Notes under the pieces: generated by a model
What the model was told of the DNA's origin: nothing
The model's database searches: none
The model's input: only the letters and a program-made list of their open reading frames with translations
Shown here: positions 1 to 5,638 of the stretch, piece by piece
Layout: every line of letters starts with the position of its first letter
Numbering within the stretch: the first letter of the stretch is position 1
Made by a program: the position numbers and the translations under genes
Assembly: GCA_020353115.1 (NCBI GenBank)
Contig: CP070687.1
Location: forward strand, 2,056,818-2,064,012
From: Bacteroidales bacterium
GTDB taxonomy: Bacteria > Bacteroidota > Bacteroidia > Bacteroidales > VadinHA17
Reading direction: 5' to 3'
Length of the DNA: 7,195 bases

Positions 1-2
1 AA

Positions 3-56
3 GGAGAAAATCCTGAAGTCAGTACGTTGGATGAAATAAATAAGTATTACGCATAA
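3..56 (+). CDS. C-terminal end of an unidentified plus-strand gene (partial)
   Basis: The window opens inside what looks like a plus-strand coding region. Frame 3 reads GENPEVSTLDEINKYYA and stops at TAA 54-56, three bases before a strong terminator on the same strand. Frame 1 is also open for 12 codons (KEKILKSVRWMK) and stops at 37-39, so the frame is not certain. I prefer frame 3 because its composition looks natural for a protein tail and it ends closer to the terminator. Too little is visible to name a product. The gene would converge on rimO. Confidence 0.5.
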   Translation, partial: GENPEVSTLDEINKYYA

Positions 57-58
57 TT

Positions 59-94
59 AACCGTCTGTTCATGTAACCCGGACAGACGGTTTTT
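59..94 (+). terminator. Intrinsic terminator of the plus-strand gene
   Basis: Bases 59-70 pair with 80-91 to give a 12-bp stem with one G-T pair (core CCGTCTGT / ACAGACGG) and a 9-nt loop. Five T residues follow at 90-94. The T tract is only on the plus-strand side, so it ends plus-strand transcription. It begins two bases after the TAA at 54-56, which supports a gene ending there. Confidence 0.85.
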
Positions 95-150
95 CCTATC
101 CGTATAATTTTGATATGAGCCGGATCTGAACTTAACAGGGTGACTCGGAG

Positions 151-186
151 ACACTGAGGATACAGAGGATACGGAGAGCACAGAGA
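151..186. repeat. Decayed 9-nt tandem repeat, four units
   Basis: Four consecutive nonamers are visible: ACACTGAGG, ATACAGAGG, ATACGGAGA and GCACAGAGA, sharing roughly RYACNGAGR. A possible fifth, more diverged unit lies just upstream at 142-150. The array sits between the plus-strand terminator and the 3' end of rimO, in a stretch with no supported gene. Its role is unknown; it looks like a dispersed, eroding intergenic repeat. Confidence 0.6.
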
Positions 187-245
187 AAAGCAACACTTTA
201 CCACACAGGCAATGATGAAGCGAATGGTCTATCCGGCATCACTGA

Positions 246-1559
246 TCATTCACACCTCTCGCCATACAAATCAAACGCATCAGCACCGGTGATCTTTACC
301 CGGTAGAATTCTCCGGTTCGTAATTCTGTACTCTCCCTTTTTATTAGTACTTCATTATCTATTTCCGGAGAATCAAAGGCTGTTCTTCCGGTATAATAAT
401 CACCCTCCCATCCATCAACTATTACTTTAAATGATTTGCCTATCTTATTATTATTCAAATCCATGGATATTTGTTGTTGGATTTCCATCAAGCGATCTTT
501 GCGGGCGGTTTTTACTTCTTCCGGGATATCGTCCCGGTAGTGACTGTATCCGTATGTATCCTCTTCATGGGAATAGGTAAAAACTCCGAGCCTGTCGAAT
601 TTCACCTTGTTTACAAAGTTAACCAGTTCCTCAAATTCCTTCTCTGTCTCTCCGGGATGGCCGACCATTAAGGAAGTTCTCAGGGCGATATTGGGAACTG
701 TGTCCCGTATTATGGTGATCAGTTCCAGGATTTCCTTTTGTGAACTACCCCTTCTCATCCGTCTCAGGATATTTTCACTTATGTGTTGTACCGGGATATC
801 GAGGTATGGACAGATATTCTTTTTTTCCCGCATAAGTGGAAGGATATCTTGTGGAAAACGTGCCGGATAGGCATAATGAAGCCGTATCCATTCAAGATTC
901 CTGATGTTTGCCAGTTCCATGAGCAGGTCCTTTAATTTCTGTTTTTTGTAAAGGTCCAGTCCGTAACTTGAAAGATCCTGGGCAATTATCATAATCTCTT
1001 TTACTCCCTTGTTCACCATCGTTTCCGCTTCCCGGACCACAATCTCAACGGGTTTTGAAACATGTTTGCCACGGATCAGGGGAATGGTACAAAATGCGCA
1101 TGTCCTGTCGCATCCCTCCGAGATTTTCAGGTAGGCATAGTGATCGGGTGTAATTGGATGCCTCTCCCCCACCAGTTCTTTCTTAAAATCAGTCCCCAGG
1201 CTGCGGACAATTTCCCGAAGGTTATGTACACCGAAATACCGATCGACCTCTGGTATTTCAGTGCGCAGATCGTCTTTATAACGTTCAGATAAGCAGCCTA
1301 TTACGGTAAGATTTCGAATCCTGCCTGATTTCTTCTCCTCCACATACTTAAGAATGGTATCGATGGACTCTTCTTTTGCTTCCCGGATAAAACCGCAGGT
1401 ATTTATAATCACTGTATCTGCCGGATCCGTGCTGGTTTCATGTATCAGCTCAATCGAACGGGTCTTAATTTGTTTCATCAGGTTTTCCGAATCGACCACA
1501 TTTTTAGGACAGCCCAGTGTAACTACCTTTATTTTCCTTGGTTTGGGATTTGATTTCAT
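246..1559 (-). CDS. rimO: Ribosomal protein uS12 methylthiotransferase RimO
   Basis: RimO is a cytoplasmic radical-SAM enzyme that adds a methylthio group to a conserved aspartate of ribosomal protein uS12. The 437-residue protein has the three family parts. The N-terminal UPF0004 domain carries cluster cysteines at 17 (TLGCPKN), 55 (NTCGF) and 89 (IGCLSE). The radical-SAM core has CxxxCxxC at Cys150, Cys154 and Cys157 in EGCDRTCAFCTIP. A C-terminal TRAM-like domain occupies roughly 371-437. The AQDLSSYG stretch near 193-200 and the overall length favour RimO over MiaB. The start is the first ATG before the conserved KVVTLGCPKN, with an AGGA sequence immediately upstream. It lies 296 bp downstream of ftsY on the same strand and may be read from ftsY or from its own leader, which contains a hairpin. 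No clear terminator follows its stop. Confidence 0.95.
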   Translation of the reverse strand: MKSNPKPRKIKVVTLGCPKNVVDSENLMKQIKTRSIELIHETSTDPADTVIINTCGFIREAKEESIDTILKYVEEKKSGRIRNLTVIGCLSERYKDDLRTEIPEVDRYFGVHNLREIVRSLGTDFKKELVGERHPITPDHYAYLKISEGCDRTCAFCTIPLIRGKHVSKPVEIVVREAETMVNKGVKEIMIIAQDLSSYGLDLYKKQKLKDLLMELANIRNLEWIRLHYAYPARFPQDILPLMREKKNICPYLDIPVQHISENILRRMRRGSSQKEILELITIIRDTVPNIALRTSLMVGHPGETEKEFEELVNFVNKVKFDRLGVFTYSHEEDTYGYSHYRDDIPEEVKTARKDRLMEIQQQISMDLNNNKIGKSFKVIVDGWEGDYYTGRTAFDSPEIDNEVLIKRESTELRTGEFYRVKITGADAFDLYGERCE

Positions 1560-1855
1560 TTCCTGAACCTTTCTTGTCCGAAAACATTCATCATTTTCTA
1601 ATCCGGATCAACTGTCTGGACGATTCTCCAGGTGAATCGTCTGACTTACCAACGTGTACAACGGAGGCCGACCCTGCCTGTTAATATCTGCCATAAGGAG
1701 GACGTGAGGCAGGTGCCCGAGTCGACTCATGATGGCTGATCTTTAAAATCGTCTTGCTTTCCATGGTAAAATTAAGCGGTCGATGATATTCTTTCATACC
1801 GTCAGACATGGGGCAGGCAGGTTTCGGACCGGCCAGGGATACGGTAAGAGGCAGA
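1560..1855. other. Spacer between ftsY and rimO
   Basis: These 296 bp hold no gene I can support. They contain a perfect hairpin at 1619-1641, the 10-bp palindrome GAGTCGACTC at 1719-1728, and a looser pair, cctgcct (1673-1679) with aggcagg (1707-1713). An open frame on the minus strand (1681-1923) starts inside ftsY and has no recognisable product. I found neither a T-rich intrinsic terminator after ftsY nor a good TAnnTTTG element before rimO, so the two genes could be co-transcribed. Confidence 0.5.
1619..1641. other. Perfect 8-bp hairpin in the rimO leader
   Basis: GACGATTC (1619-1626) and GAATCGTC (1634-1641) are exact inverted repeats around a 7-base loop. A 3-bp GTC/GAC pair (1614-1616 with 1643-1645) extends the stem past a small internal loop. 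It lies about 60 bases upstream of the rimO start. No T tract follows on either strand, so it is not a standard intrinsic terminator. It could be an RNA-stability or processing element, or an operator. Confidence 0.5.
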
Positions 1856-2806
1856 TCAGCTGAATAACGAATCCACAAATTCGGCTTTATTAAAAACCTG
1901 AATATCATCCAGCTTTTCCCCAATACCGATATACTTTACCGGTATTTTAAACTGGTCTGAAATACCGATTACCACACCTCCTTTTGCTGTCCCGTCGAGT
2001 TTCGTAAGTGCAATTGCATTTACTTCAGTAGCCAGCGTAAACTGTCTGGCCTGTTCAAAGGCATTTTGCCCGGTTGAACCATCTAAAATAAGCAACACTT
2101 CGTGGGGGGCATCGGGAATCACCTTTTTCATAACCATCTTTATCTTTGACAGTTCCCTCATCAGGCTTGCTTTATTATGGAGCCGTCCGGCGGTATCCAC
2201 AATTACAACATCCATGTTCCGGGATTTAGCAGACGATAATGTATCGTAGGCAACGGATGCCGGGTCGGATCCCTGTTTCTGCCGGACCATTTCCACTCCT
2301 GCCCTTTCTGCCCAGATCCCGAGTTGGTCAACCGCTGCTGCCCTGAATGTATCGGCAGCTCCAAGCAGAACACTCTTTCCGGCATTCTTAAACTGGTAAG
2401 CAAGTTTGGCAATTGTGGTTGTCTTCCCGACACCGTTCACACCCACCACCATGATAACGTACGGTTTCTGTTCGGATATTTTGGAAAAGTCAAACACAAT
2501 GCCGGTGTTGTTCTCTTCCAGTAATTCAGCTATTTCCTCCTTAAGAATAATATTCAACTCGGAAGTGTTCAGGAACTTGTCCCTTGCCACACGCTCTTCG
2601 ATCCGTTCAATGATCTTCAGGGTTGTATCCACACCTACGTCCGAGCTGATAAGCACTTCTTCGAGGTTATCCAGTACTTCATCATCGACCCTGGATTTTC
2701 CAATGACAGCCCTGGAAAGCTTTTTAAAAACACTTTCCTTGGTCATTTCCAGTCCTTTATTCAAGCTTTCTTTTTTCTCCCTGGAGAAGATACCTAGCGG
2801 TGCCAT
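1856..2806 (-). CDS. ftsY: Signal recognition particle receptor FtsY
   Basis: FtsY is the membrane-associated GTPase that receives SRP-ribosome complexes and passes nascent membrane proteins to SecYEG. The 316-residue protein is an NG-domain receptor. A helical N domain covers about 1-95, and the G domain shows the P-loop GVNGVGKTT (122-130), DTFRAAA (152-158), DTAGR (204-208), TKLD (268-271) and GIGEK (294-298), with the family ending FVDSLF. There is no long acidic A domain, so membrane attachment must rest on the short N-terminal helix (FSREKKESLNKG). The chosen ATG gives a normal N-terminus for short FtsY proteins; no clear ribosome-binding sequence precedes it. It follows the bL28-bL33-DUF4295 genes but is separated from them by an intrinsic terminator, and a TATCTTTG element just downstream of that terminator may start its own transcript. 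Confidence 0.96.
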   Translation of the reverse strand: MAPLGIFSREKKESLNKGLEMTKESVFKKLSRAVIGKSRVDDEVLDNLEEVLISSDVGVDTTLKIIERIEERVARDKFLNTSELNIILKEEIAELLEENNTGIVFDFSKISEQKPYVIMVVGVNGVGKTTTIAKLAYQFKNAGKSVLLGAADTFRAAAVDQLGIWAERAGVEMVRQKQGSDPASVAYDTLSSAKSRNMDVVIVDTAGRLHNKASLMRELSKIKMVMKKVIPDAPHEVLLILDGSTGQNAFEQARQFTLATEVNAIALTKLDGTAKGGVVIGISDQFKIPVKYIGIGEKLDDIQVFNKAEFVDSLFS

Positions 2807-2837
2807 CTGCTGACTTATTTTTTTCTCGTAATGATCT

Positions 2838-2845
2838 CAAAGATA
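2838..2845 (-). promoter_or_regulatory. Candidate -7 element for ftsY (TATCTTTG)
   Basis: The minus strand reads TATCTTTG here, matching the Bacteroidota -7 consensus TAnnTTTG at all fixed positions, about 31 bases upstream of the ftsY ATG. I see no TTTG at the expected spacing of about 20 bases upstream, where the terminator stem lies. Part of the match comes from the terminator's T tract, so the call is tentative. Confidence 0.35.
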
Positions 2846-2875
2846 AAAAAAAGCTTTCTTCTATTGGAAGAAAGC
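2845..2875 (-). terminator. Intrinsic terminator of the rpmB-rpmG-DUF4295 operon
   Basis: On the minus strand GCTTTCTTC (2875-2867) pairs perfectly with GAAGAAAGC (2861-2853) around a 5-base loop, followed by eight T residues (2852-2845). It starts 24 bases after the DUF4295 stop codon. It should end most transcripts of the ribosomal-protein operon before ftsY. Confidence 0.9.
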
Positions 2876-2899
2876 CTTCAATACGTTCATTCAAGACTT

Positions 2900-3061
2900 T
2901 TAACGGTATTTCTTCTCAAAAAAGTCTTTGATATGTGAATTATGGACGATCTCTTCCTTAAATATATATGCCCCGGTTTTTTCGGACTTTATCATTTTGA
3001 TACATTTTGTAAAATCCTTACCGGCACCGGTTTTCAGTGTTGCAACAACTTTCTTTGCCAT
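2900..3061 (-). CDS. DUF4295-type small basic protein, probable ribosomal protein
   Basis: This 53-codon gene begins with MAKKVVATLKTGAGKDFTKC and ends with FFEKKYR. It contains 12 lysines against 6 acidic residues and one cysteine (Cys20), and has no signal peptide or membrane segment. Its length, MAKKxVATL start and place directly after rpmG match the DUF4295 family I know from Bacteroidota. I recall, without being able to check, that a Flavobacterium johnsoniae ribosome structure showed an extra large-subunit protein named bL38, and I think it belongs to this family. The start lies 8 bases after the rpmG stop and is preceded by AAGGTGAG, so the two are tightly coupled. A strong terminator follows. 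A ribosomal role is inferred from context, charge and that recollection; the assignment to the family is firmer. Confidence 0.85.
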   Translation of the reverse strand: MAKKVVATLKTGAGKDFTKCIKMIKSEKTGAYIFKEEIVHNSHIKDFFEKKYR

Positions 3062-3069
3062 GACTCACC

Positions 3070-3252
3070 TTATTTAATTTCCCTGTGCAAGGTTACTTTT
3101 TTCAAAATCGGATTGTATTTCCTTCTTTCCAGCCTGTCGGGTGTATTCTTCCTGTTTTTGGTCGTAATATACCTGGAGGTACCCGGCATACCGCTCTCCT
3201 TGTGTTCCGTACATTCCAATATAACCTGGACCCTGTTCCCTTTCTTAGCCAT
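3070..3252 (-). CDS. rpmG: Large-subunit ribosomal protein bL33
   Basis: A 60-residue basic protein starting MAKKGNRVQVILECTEHKES, with the bL33 pattern R-Y-x-T-x-K-N-R-x-x-T-P-x-R-L-E near residues 27-42 and a lysine-rich end (KYNPILKKVTLHREIK). bL33 binds 23S rRNA near the E site of the 50S subunit. Only one cysteine is present (Cys14), so this is the zinc-free form without paired CxxC motifs. It lies 11 bases after rpmB and 8 bases before the DUF4295 gene, inside one operon. Length and start agree with the family. Confidence 0.96.
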   Translation of the reverse strand: MAKKGNRVQVILECTEHKESGMPGTSRYITTKNRKNTPDRLERRKYNPILKKVTLHREIK

Positions 3253-3263
3253 TTCCGTTCAGA

Positions 3264-3506
3264 TTAATATTTTGTAATATATCCCTTCTCTTTTGCTTCT
3301 TTCAGTACTGTCTGAAGCCCTTTCTTATTTATCAGCCTGATTCCTGCAGTTGATACTTTGAGAGTTATCCAGCGGTCTTCTTCCTGAAGGTAAAACTTCT
3401 TGGTTAAAAGGTTCGGATAAAACTTTCTCTTGGTCCTCCTCTTGGAGTGAGAAACATTATTCCCGACCATTACTTTCCTTCCCGTTACCTGACAAAATTT
3501 TGACAT
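3264..3506 (-). CDS. rpmB: Large-subunit ribosomal protein bL28
   Basis: bL28 is a 50S subunit protein. The 80-residue product begins MSKFCQVTGRKVMVGNNVSH, close to the classic bL28 start, and continues with TKRKFYPNL, WITLKVSTAGIRLINKKG and a C-terminal GYITKY. The reading frame stays open 50 codons further upstream, to 3656, but that extension has no bL28 character. The internal ATG at 3504-3506 is preceded by AGGAAGG and gives the family length. One cysteine and no zinc pairs indicate the zinc-free form, matching the bL33 beside it. It is the first gene of the rpmB-rpmG-DUF4295 operon, with a good Bacteroidota promoter about 45-75 bases upstream. In many Bacteroidota cinA lies immediately upstream, as it does here after a repeat-filled spacer. 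Confidence 0.96.
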   Translation of the reverse strand: MSKFCQVTGRKVMVGNNVSHSKRRTKRKFYPNLLTKKFYLQEEDRWITLKVSTAGIRLINKKGLQTVLKEAKEKGYITKY

Positions 3507-3550
3507 GCCTTCCTGAATTATCAAAACGAAACCTGTTTCAAAACCGAGCG

Positions 3551-3582
3551 CAAAATAATTGAATTTTATTGAATTAATCAAA
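3551..3582 (-). promoter_or_regulatory. Bacteroidota-type promoter of the rpmB operon
   Basis: The minus strand carries TTTG (3582-3579), 20 bases of AT-rich spacer, then TTATTTTG (3558-3551). This matches the Bacteroidota -33 TTTG / -7 TAnnTTTG pattern with one mismatch in the -7 box. Transcription would start near 3544 and give a leader of about 38 bases before the rpmB ATG. Confidence 0.6.
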
Positions 3583-3808
3583 TTTTGTTGCAGAATTTTT
3601 TGGCAATCTACCTCAATGAGGTAGTTTGGTCCGTATGATTGCCCGTTGCTTCCCATGGACGATGGTAATTCGTTATTCGGTTACGGTAACGAAGCCGTTT
3701 TGATTGACGGTGTTCGTTTTTCGTCAGGAAATTAATCTTTTCATCGCATTATCTCGTCACTTTTTTAACCGATCACCTGTTCCTTATCTCTTTCTCCTTC
3801 TTCTTAGA

Positions 3809-3826
3809 CCTTAGCCTTCGCCTTTG
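3809..3826. repeat. Three-unit hexamer repeat CCTTNG
   Basis: CCTTAG, CCTTCG and CCTTTG follow one another without gaps, right after a pyrimidine-rich tract on the plus strand (about 3776-3808). On the minus strand this is a purine-rich stretch. It resembles a small decayed simple repeat; no function is evident. Confidence 0.45.
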
Positions 3827-3936
3827 CTATTTACTTCTATGGTAGCTCTCCAAAGCCTCAAAGGAATCCCTTACGAGAGGATCTGCCTTGGGTATGGCTT
3901 AGGTAAAAAATATGTAACAATATGAAACTTACTTTC

Positions 3937-3992
3937 CGCATGCTCCATGCTCCACACTGTTCACTGATCACTCCTCACTTTTCACTGTTCAC
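3937..3992. repeat. Degenerate 7-nt tandem array, eight units
   Basis: On the plus strand eight uninterrupted heptamers run cgcatgc, tccatgc, tccacac, tgttcac, tgatcac, tcctcac, ttttcac, tgttcac. On the minus strand the consensus is close to GTGANNA, decaying to GCATGGA at one end. The phase is exact across all 56 bases although the units differ, which indicates an old tandem expansion. It lies between cinA and rpmB, next to the GC-rich palindromic element. Confidence 0.7.
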
Positions 3993-3994
3993 CC

Positions 3995-4054
3995 TTGTCC
4001 GCCGTAGCTTTCTTAACCTCCGAAGCCCTGGCGTAGGAGGTGGCGAAGTCGGAA
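3995..4054. repeat. GC-rich palindromic intergenic repeat
   Basis: This stretch contains GTCCGCCGTAGC (3997-4008) and an imperfect hairpin, CCTCC GAA GCC / GGC GTA GGAGG (4017-4040), followed by a related GGCGAAGTCGG (4042-4052). The motif pair TCCGCCGTAGC and GAAGCCcTGGCGTAGGAGG resembles a dispersed palindromic repeat I have seen between genes in diverse bacterial genomes; that resemblance is from memory. It starts about 30 bases after the cinA stop. Confidence 0.5.
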
Positions 4055-4084
4055 CTCACTACTCATCTCTTATCCGCACAATTC

Positions 4085-5335
4085 TTATACCCGGGAATTC
4101 TTCATCAATACCATTCTCAGCATATTCAATCCTGCCAGGGATGCCCGTTCGATGTTTCGCTGCCTTTCCGATCCGAAATTGAATTTTTTTGAAATTACGG
4201 TTTCGCTCCCGGATACAGCGATCCATGTAGTGCCTACCGGTTTTTCTACGGTGCCCCCTTCAGGGCCTGCAATCCCTGAGGTTGCAAGGGAAAAATCGGT
4301 TCTATACAGCTGCCGGACTCCTTTTGCCATCTTTTCAACCACTTCACGGCTAACGGCTCCGTATTTCAGAATCGTATCCCGGTTTACACCCAGAACATCT
4401 TCTTTTATACGGTTTGAGTAGGCGATTACGGAACCGATGTAGTAGCCGGAACTTCCGGGAACCGAGGTTATTTTTTTTGAAATATTACCTCCGGTGCAGC
4501 TTTCGGCGACAGAGAGTGTTTTCTGATATTCTGTAAGCAGCTTTCCGACTACCTTCTCAAGTGTATCATCGTCTCTACCAAAAATATAATGAGGTATTAT
4601 ACGGTACAATTTTCCCGTTTCCTGATCCAGGATGTTTTCCAAACTCTTTCTATCCGTACCGGCAATCGTCAGCCTGAGCCGGATAACACCATTTGAAGGC
4701 AGGTATGCCAGATTTACTTCTTTAGGCAGGTTCTTTTCGAAACCGGCCAGGATCTCAGCCAGCCGGGCTTCAAATGTGCCATACGTAAGTATCGTCCTGT
4801 GAAGGATAACCATTGTGTCGTTAAGTTTCAGGACACGGGGGATCACCTCATTTTCCATCAGGGCTTTCATTTCATGCGGAACACCGGGCATGGAAACAAA
4901 TATTTTATCGTTCAGATCGAACCACATACCGGGTGCGGTTCCGTATTTGTTGGGCAGGATCAGGGCATTTTCCGGTACTTCCGCCTGTTTCCTGTTTTGC
5001 TCGTTTACCGGAATTGACCTTTTTCCCAGGAGTTCCAGGATATCCTGATACACCTTTTCACTGAATACAAGTCTGGTATTGAAATACCCGGCCAGTGTTT
5101 TTTTTGTTATGTCATCCGGTGTCGGACCTATCCCTCCGGTAATAAGGATCAGATCGGCTCTTGTTTGCGCCTCATTCAGAGCCTGTATAATATGATCCCG
5201 GTTATCACTGACCGAGGTTATCTGTTTCACCTGGATCCCTGCCTCGTTCAGCTTAACGGCCATCCAGGCAGAATTCGTGTCCACCACCTGGCCAATCAGC
5301 AATTCATCGCCAATGGTAATGATTTCGGCTTGCAT
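4085..5335 (-). CDS. cinA: CinA family protein: nicotinamide-nucleotide amidase
   Basis: The 416-residue protein has the full two-domain CinA layout. The N-terminal COG1058 / molybdopterin-binding-like domain covers about 1-170, with TIGDELLIGQVVDTNS (7-22) and TGGIGPTPDD (66-75). A linker domain follows, then the C-terminal PncC amidase domain (about 255-412) with AESCTGG (277-283, nucleophile Ser279), GSSGYYIGSVIAYSN (294-308) and TSGIAGPEGGTVEKPVGT (352-369). The PncC domain deamidates NMN to nicotinate mononucleotide in pyridine-nucleotide recycling; the N-terminal domain is linked to ADP-ribose hydrolysis in related proteins. The older label 'competence-damage inducible protein' comes from Streptococcus, where cinA is co-transcribed with recA; nothing here suggests competence. 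It is followed by a repeat-rich spacer and then rpmB on the same strand. Confidence 0.95.
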   Translation of the reverse strand: MQAEIITIGDELLIGQVVDTNSAWMAVKLNEAGIQVKQITSVSDNRDHIIQALNEAQTRADLILITGGIGPTPDDITKKTLAGYFNTRLVFSEKVYQDILELLGKRSIPVNEQNRKQAEVPENALILPNKYGTAPGMWFDLNDKIFVSMPGVPHEMKALMENEVIPRVLKLNDTMVILHRTILTYGTFEARLAEILAGFEKNLPKEVNLAYLPSNGVIRLRLTIAGTDRKSLENILDQETGKLYRIIPHYIFGRDDDTLEKVVGKLLTEYQKTLSVAESCTGGNISKKITSVPGSSGYYIGSVIAYSNRIKEDVLGVNRDTILKYGAVSREVVEKMAKGVRQLYRTDFSLATSGIAGPEGGTVEKPVGTTWIAVSGSETVISKKFNFGSERQRNIERASLAGLNMLRMVLMKNSRV

Positions 5336-5638
5336 GTAATTCAGAAAAGAAGTTTATGGTTTAAAACCGACCTGGTAAAGATACGGATAAGGTTTCAAAT
5401 CGTTTCAAACTGATACATATAGTTTTTCTTGACTCGTCTGCACATATTGACATCGGCCTGAAAGAGTGACACTTTCCTTCCCGTACGTATCGGTAAGGCA
5501 TTCTCAGGGATAAATAGTTATAGATAGCAGGTGTAGGTAAACCACAAGAAACAGAATGAAACGAAATGAAACTGCCGTTACACCTGAGGATGCAACAAAC
5601 AACTATAACAGTAAGAATTTTGCACCAGGGAGAATACT
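5336..5638. other. Spacer between the aldo/keto reductase and cinA
   Basis: No gene is supported in these 303 bp; an open minus-strand frame at 5361-5657 matches nothing and overlaps the end of the reductase gene. Visible structure includes two GTTTCAAA copies 10 bases apart (5392-5399, 5402-5409), three GAAAC copies 10 bases apart (5548, 5558, 5568) and an imperfect 17-bp palindrome at 5460-5476. A weak promoter-like TATCTTTA lies at about 5377-5384 on the minus strand, some 40 bases before cinA. I see no intrinsic terminator for the reductase gene. Confidence 0.5.
5460..5476. other. Imperfect 17-bp palindrome
   Basis: GAAAGAGTGACACTTTC is symmetrical except for one mismatched pair, around a single central base. 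It lies 125 bp upstream of cinA on the minus-strand path. The size and symmetry would suit a dimeric regulator, but no repressor gene is nearby and there is only one copy. Confidence 0.3.

Larger units (their letters stand above)
3507..4084. other. Repeat-filled spacer between cinA and rpmB
   Basis: These 578 bp contain no gene I can support. From the rpmB side they hold the rpmB promoter (3551-3582), a small inverted repeat GTTACGGTAAC near 3680-3690, a pyrimidine-rich tract on the plus strand (about 3776-3808), a hexamer repeat CCTTNG (3809-3826), an eight-unit heptamer array (3937-3992) and a GC-rich palindromic element (about 3995-4054). The two open frames that enter the spacer (up to 3656 on the minus strand, from 3922 on the plus strand) match nothing I know. 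Confidence 0.6.

Noticed and set aside
1681..1923. 80-codon minus-strand open frame spanning the ftsY end and the spacer
   Set aside because: It starts inside ftsY in another frame, has no recognisable domain, and its tail is low-complexity (TRAPASRPPYGRY). No start signal supports a shorter version.
3507..3656. 50-codon N-terminal extension of bL28
   Set aside because: The reading frame is open by chance. The extension has no bL28 similarity, overlaps the likely promoter, and the internal ATG gives the normal protein with AGGAAGG upstream.
3688..3721. Terminator-like hairpin on the plus strand (CGAA-CCGT / ACGG-TTCG, then five T)
   Set aside because: The stem is interrupted by a 1x2 internal loop and two of the T bases are needed for pairing. 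No plus-strand gene lies upstream for it to serve, so it is probably coincidental.
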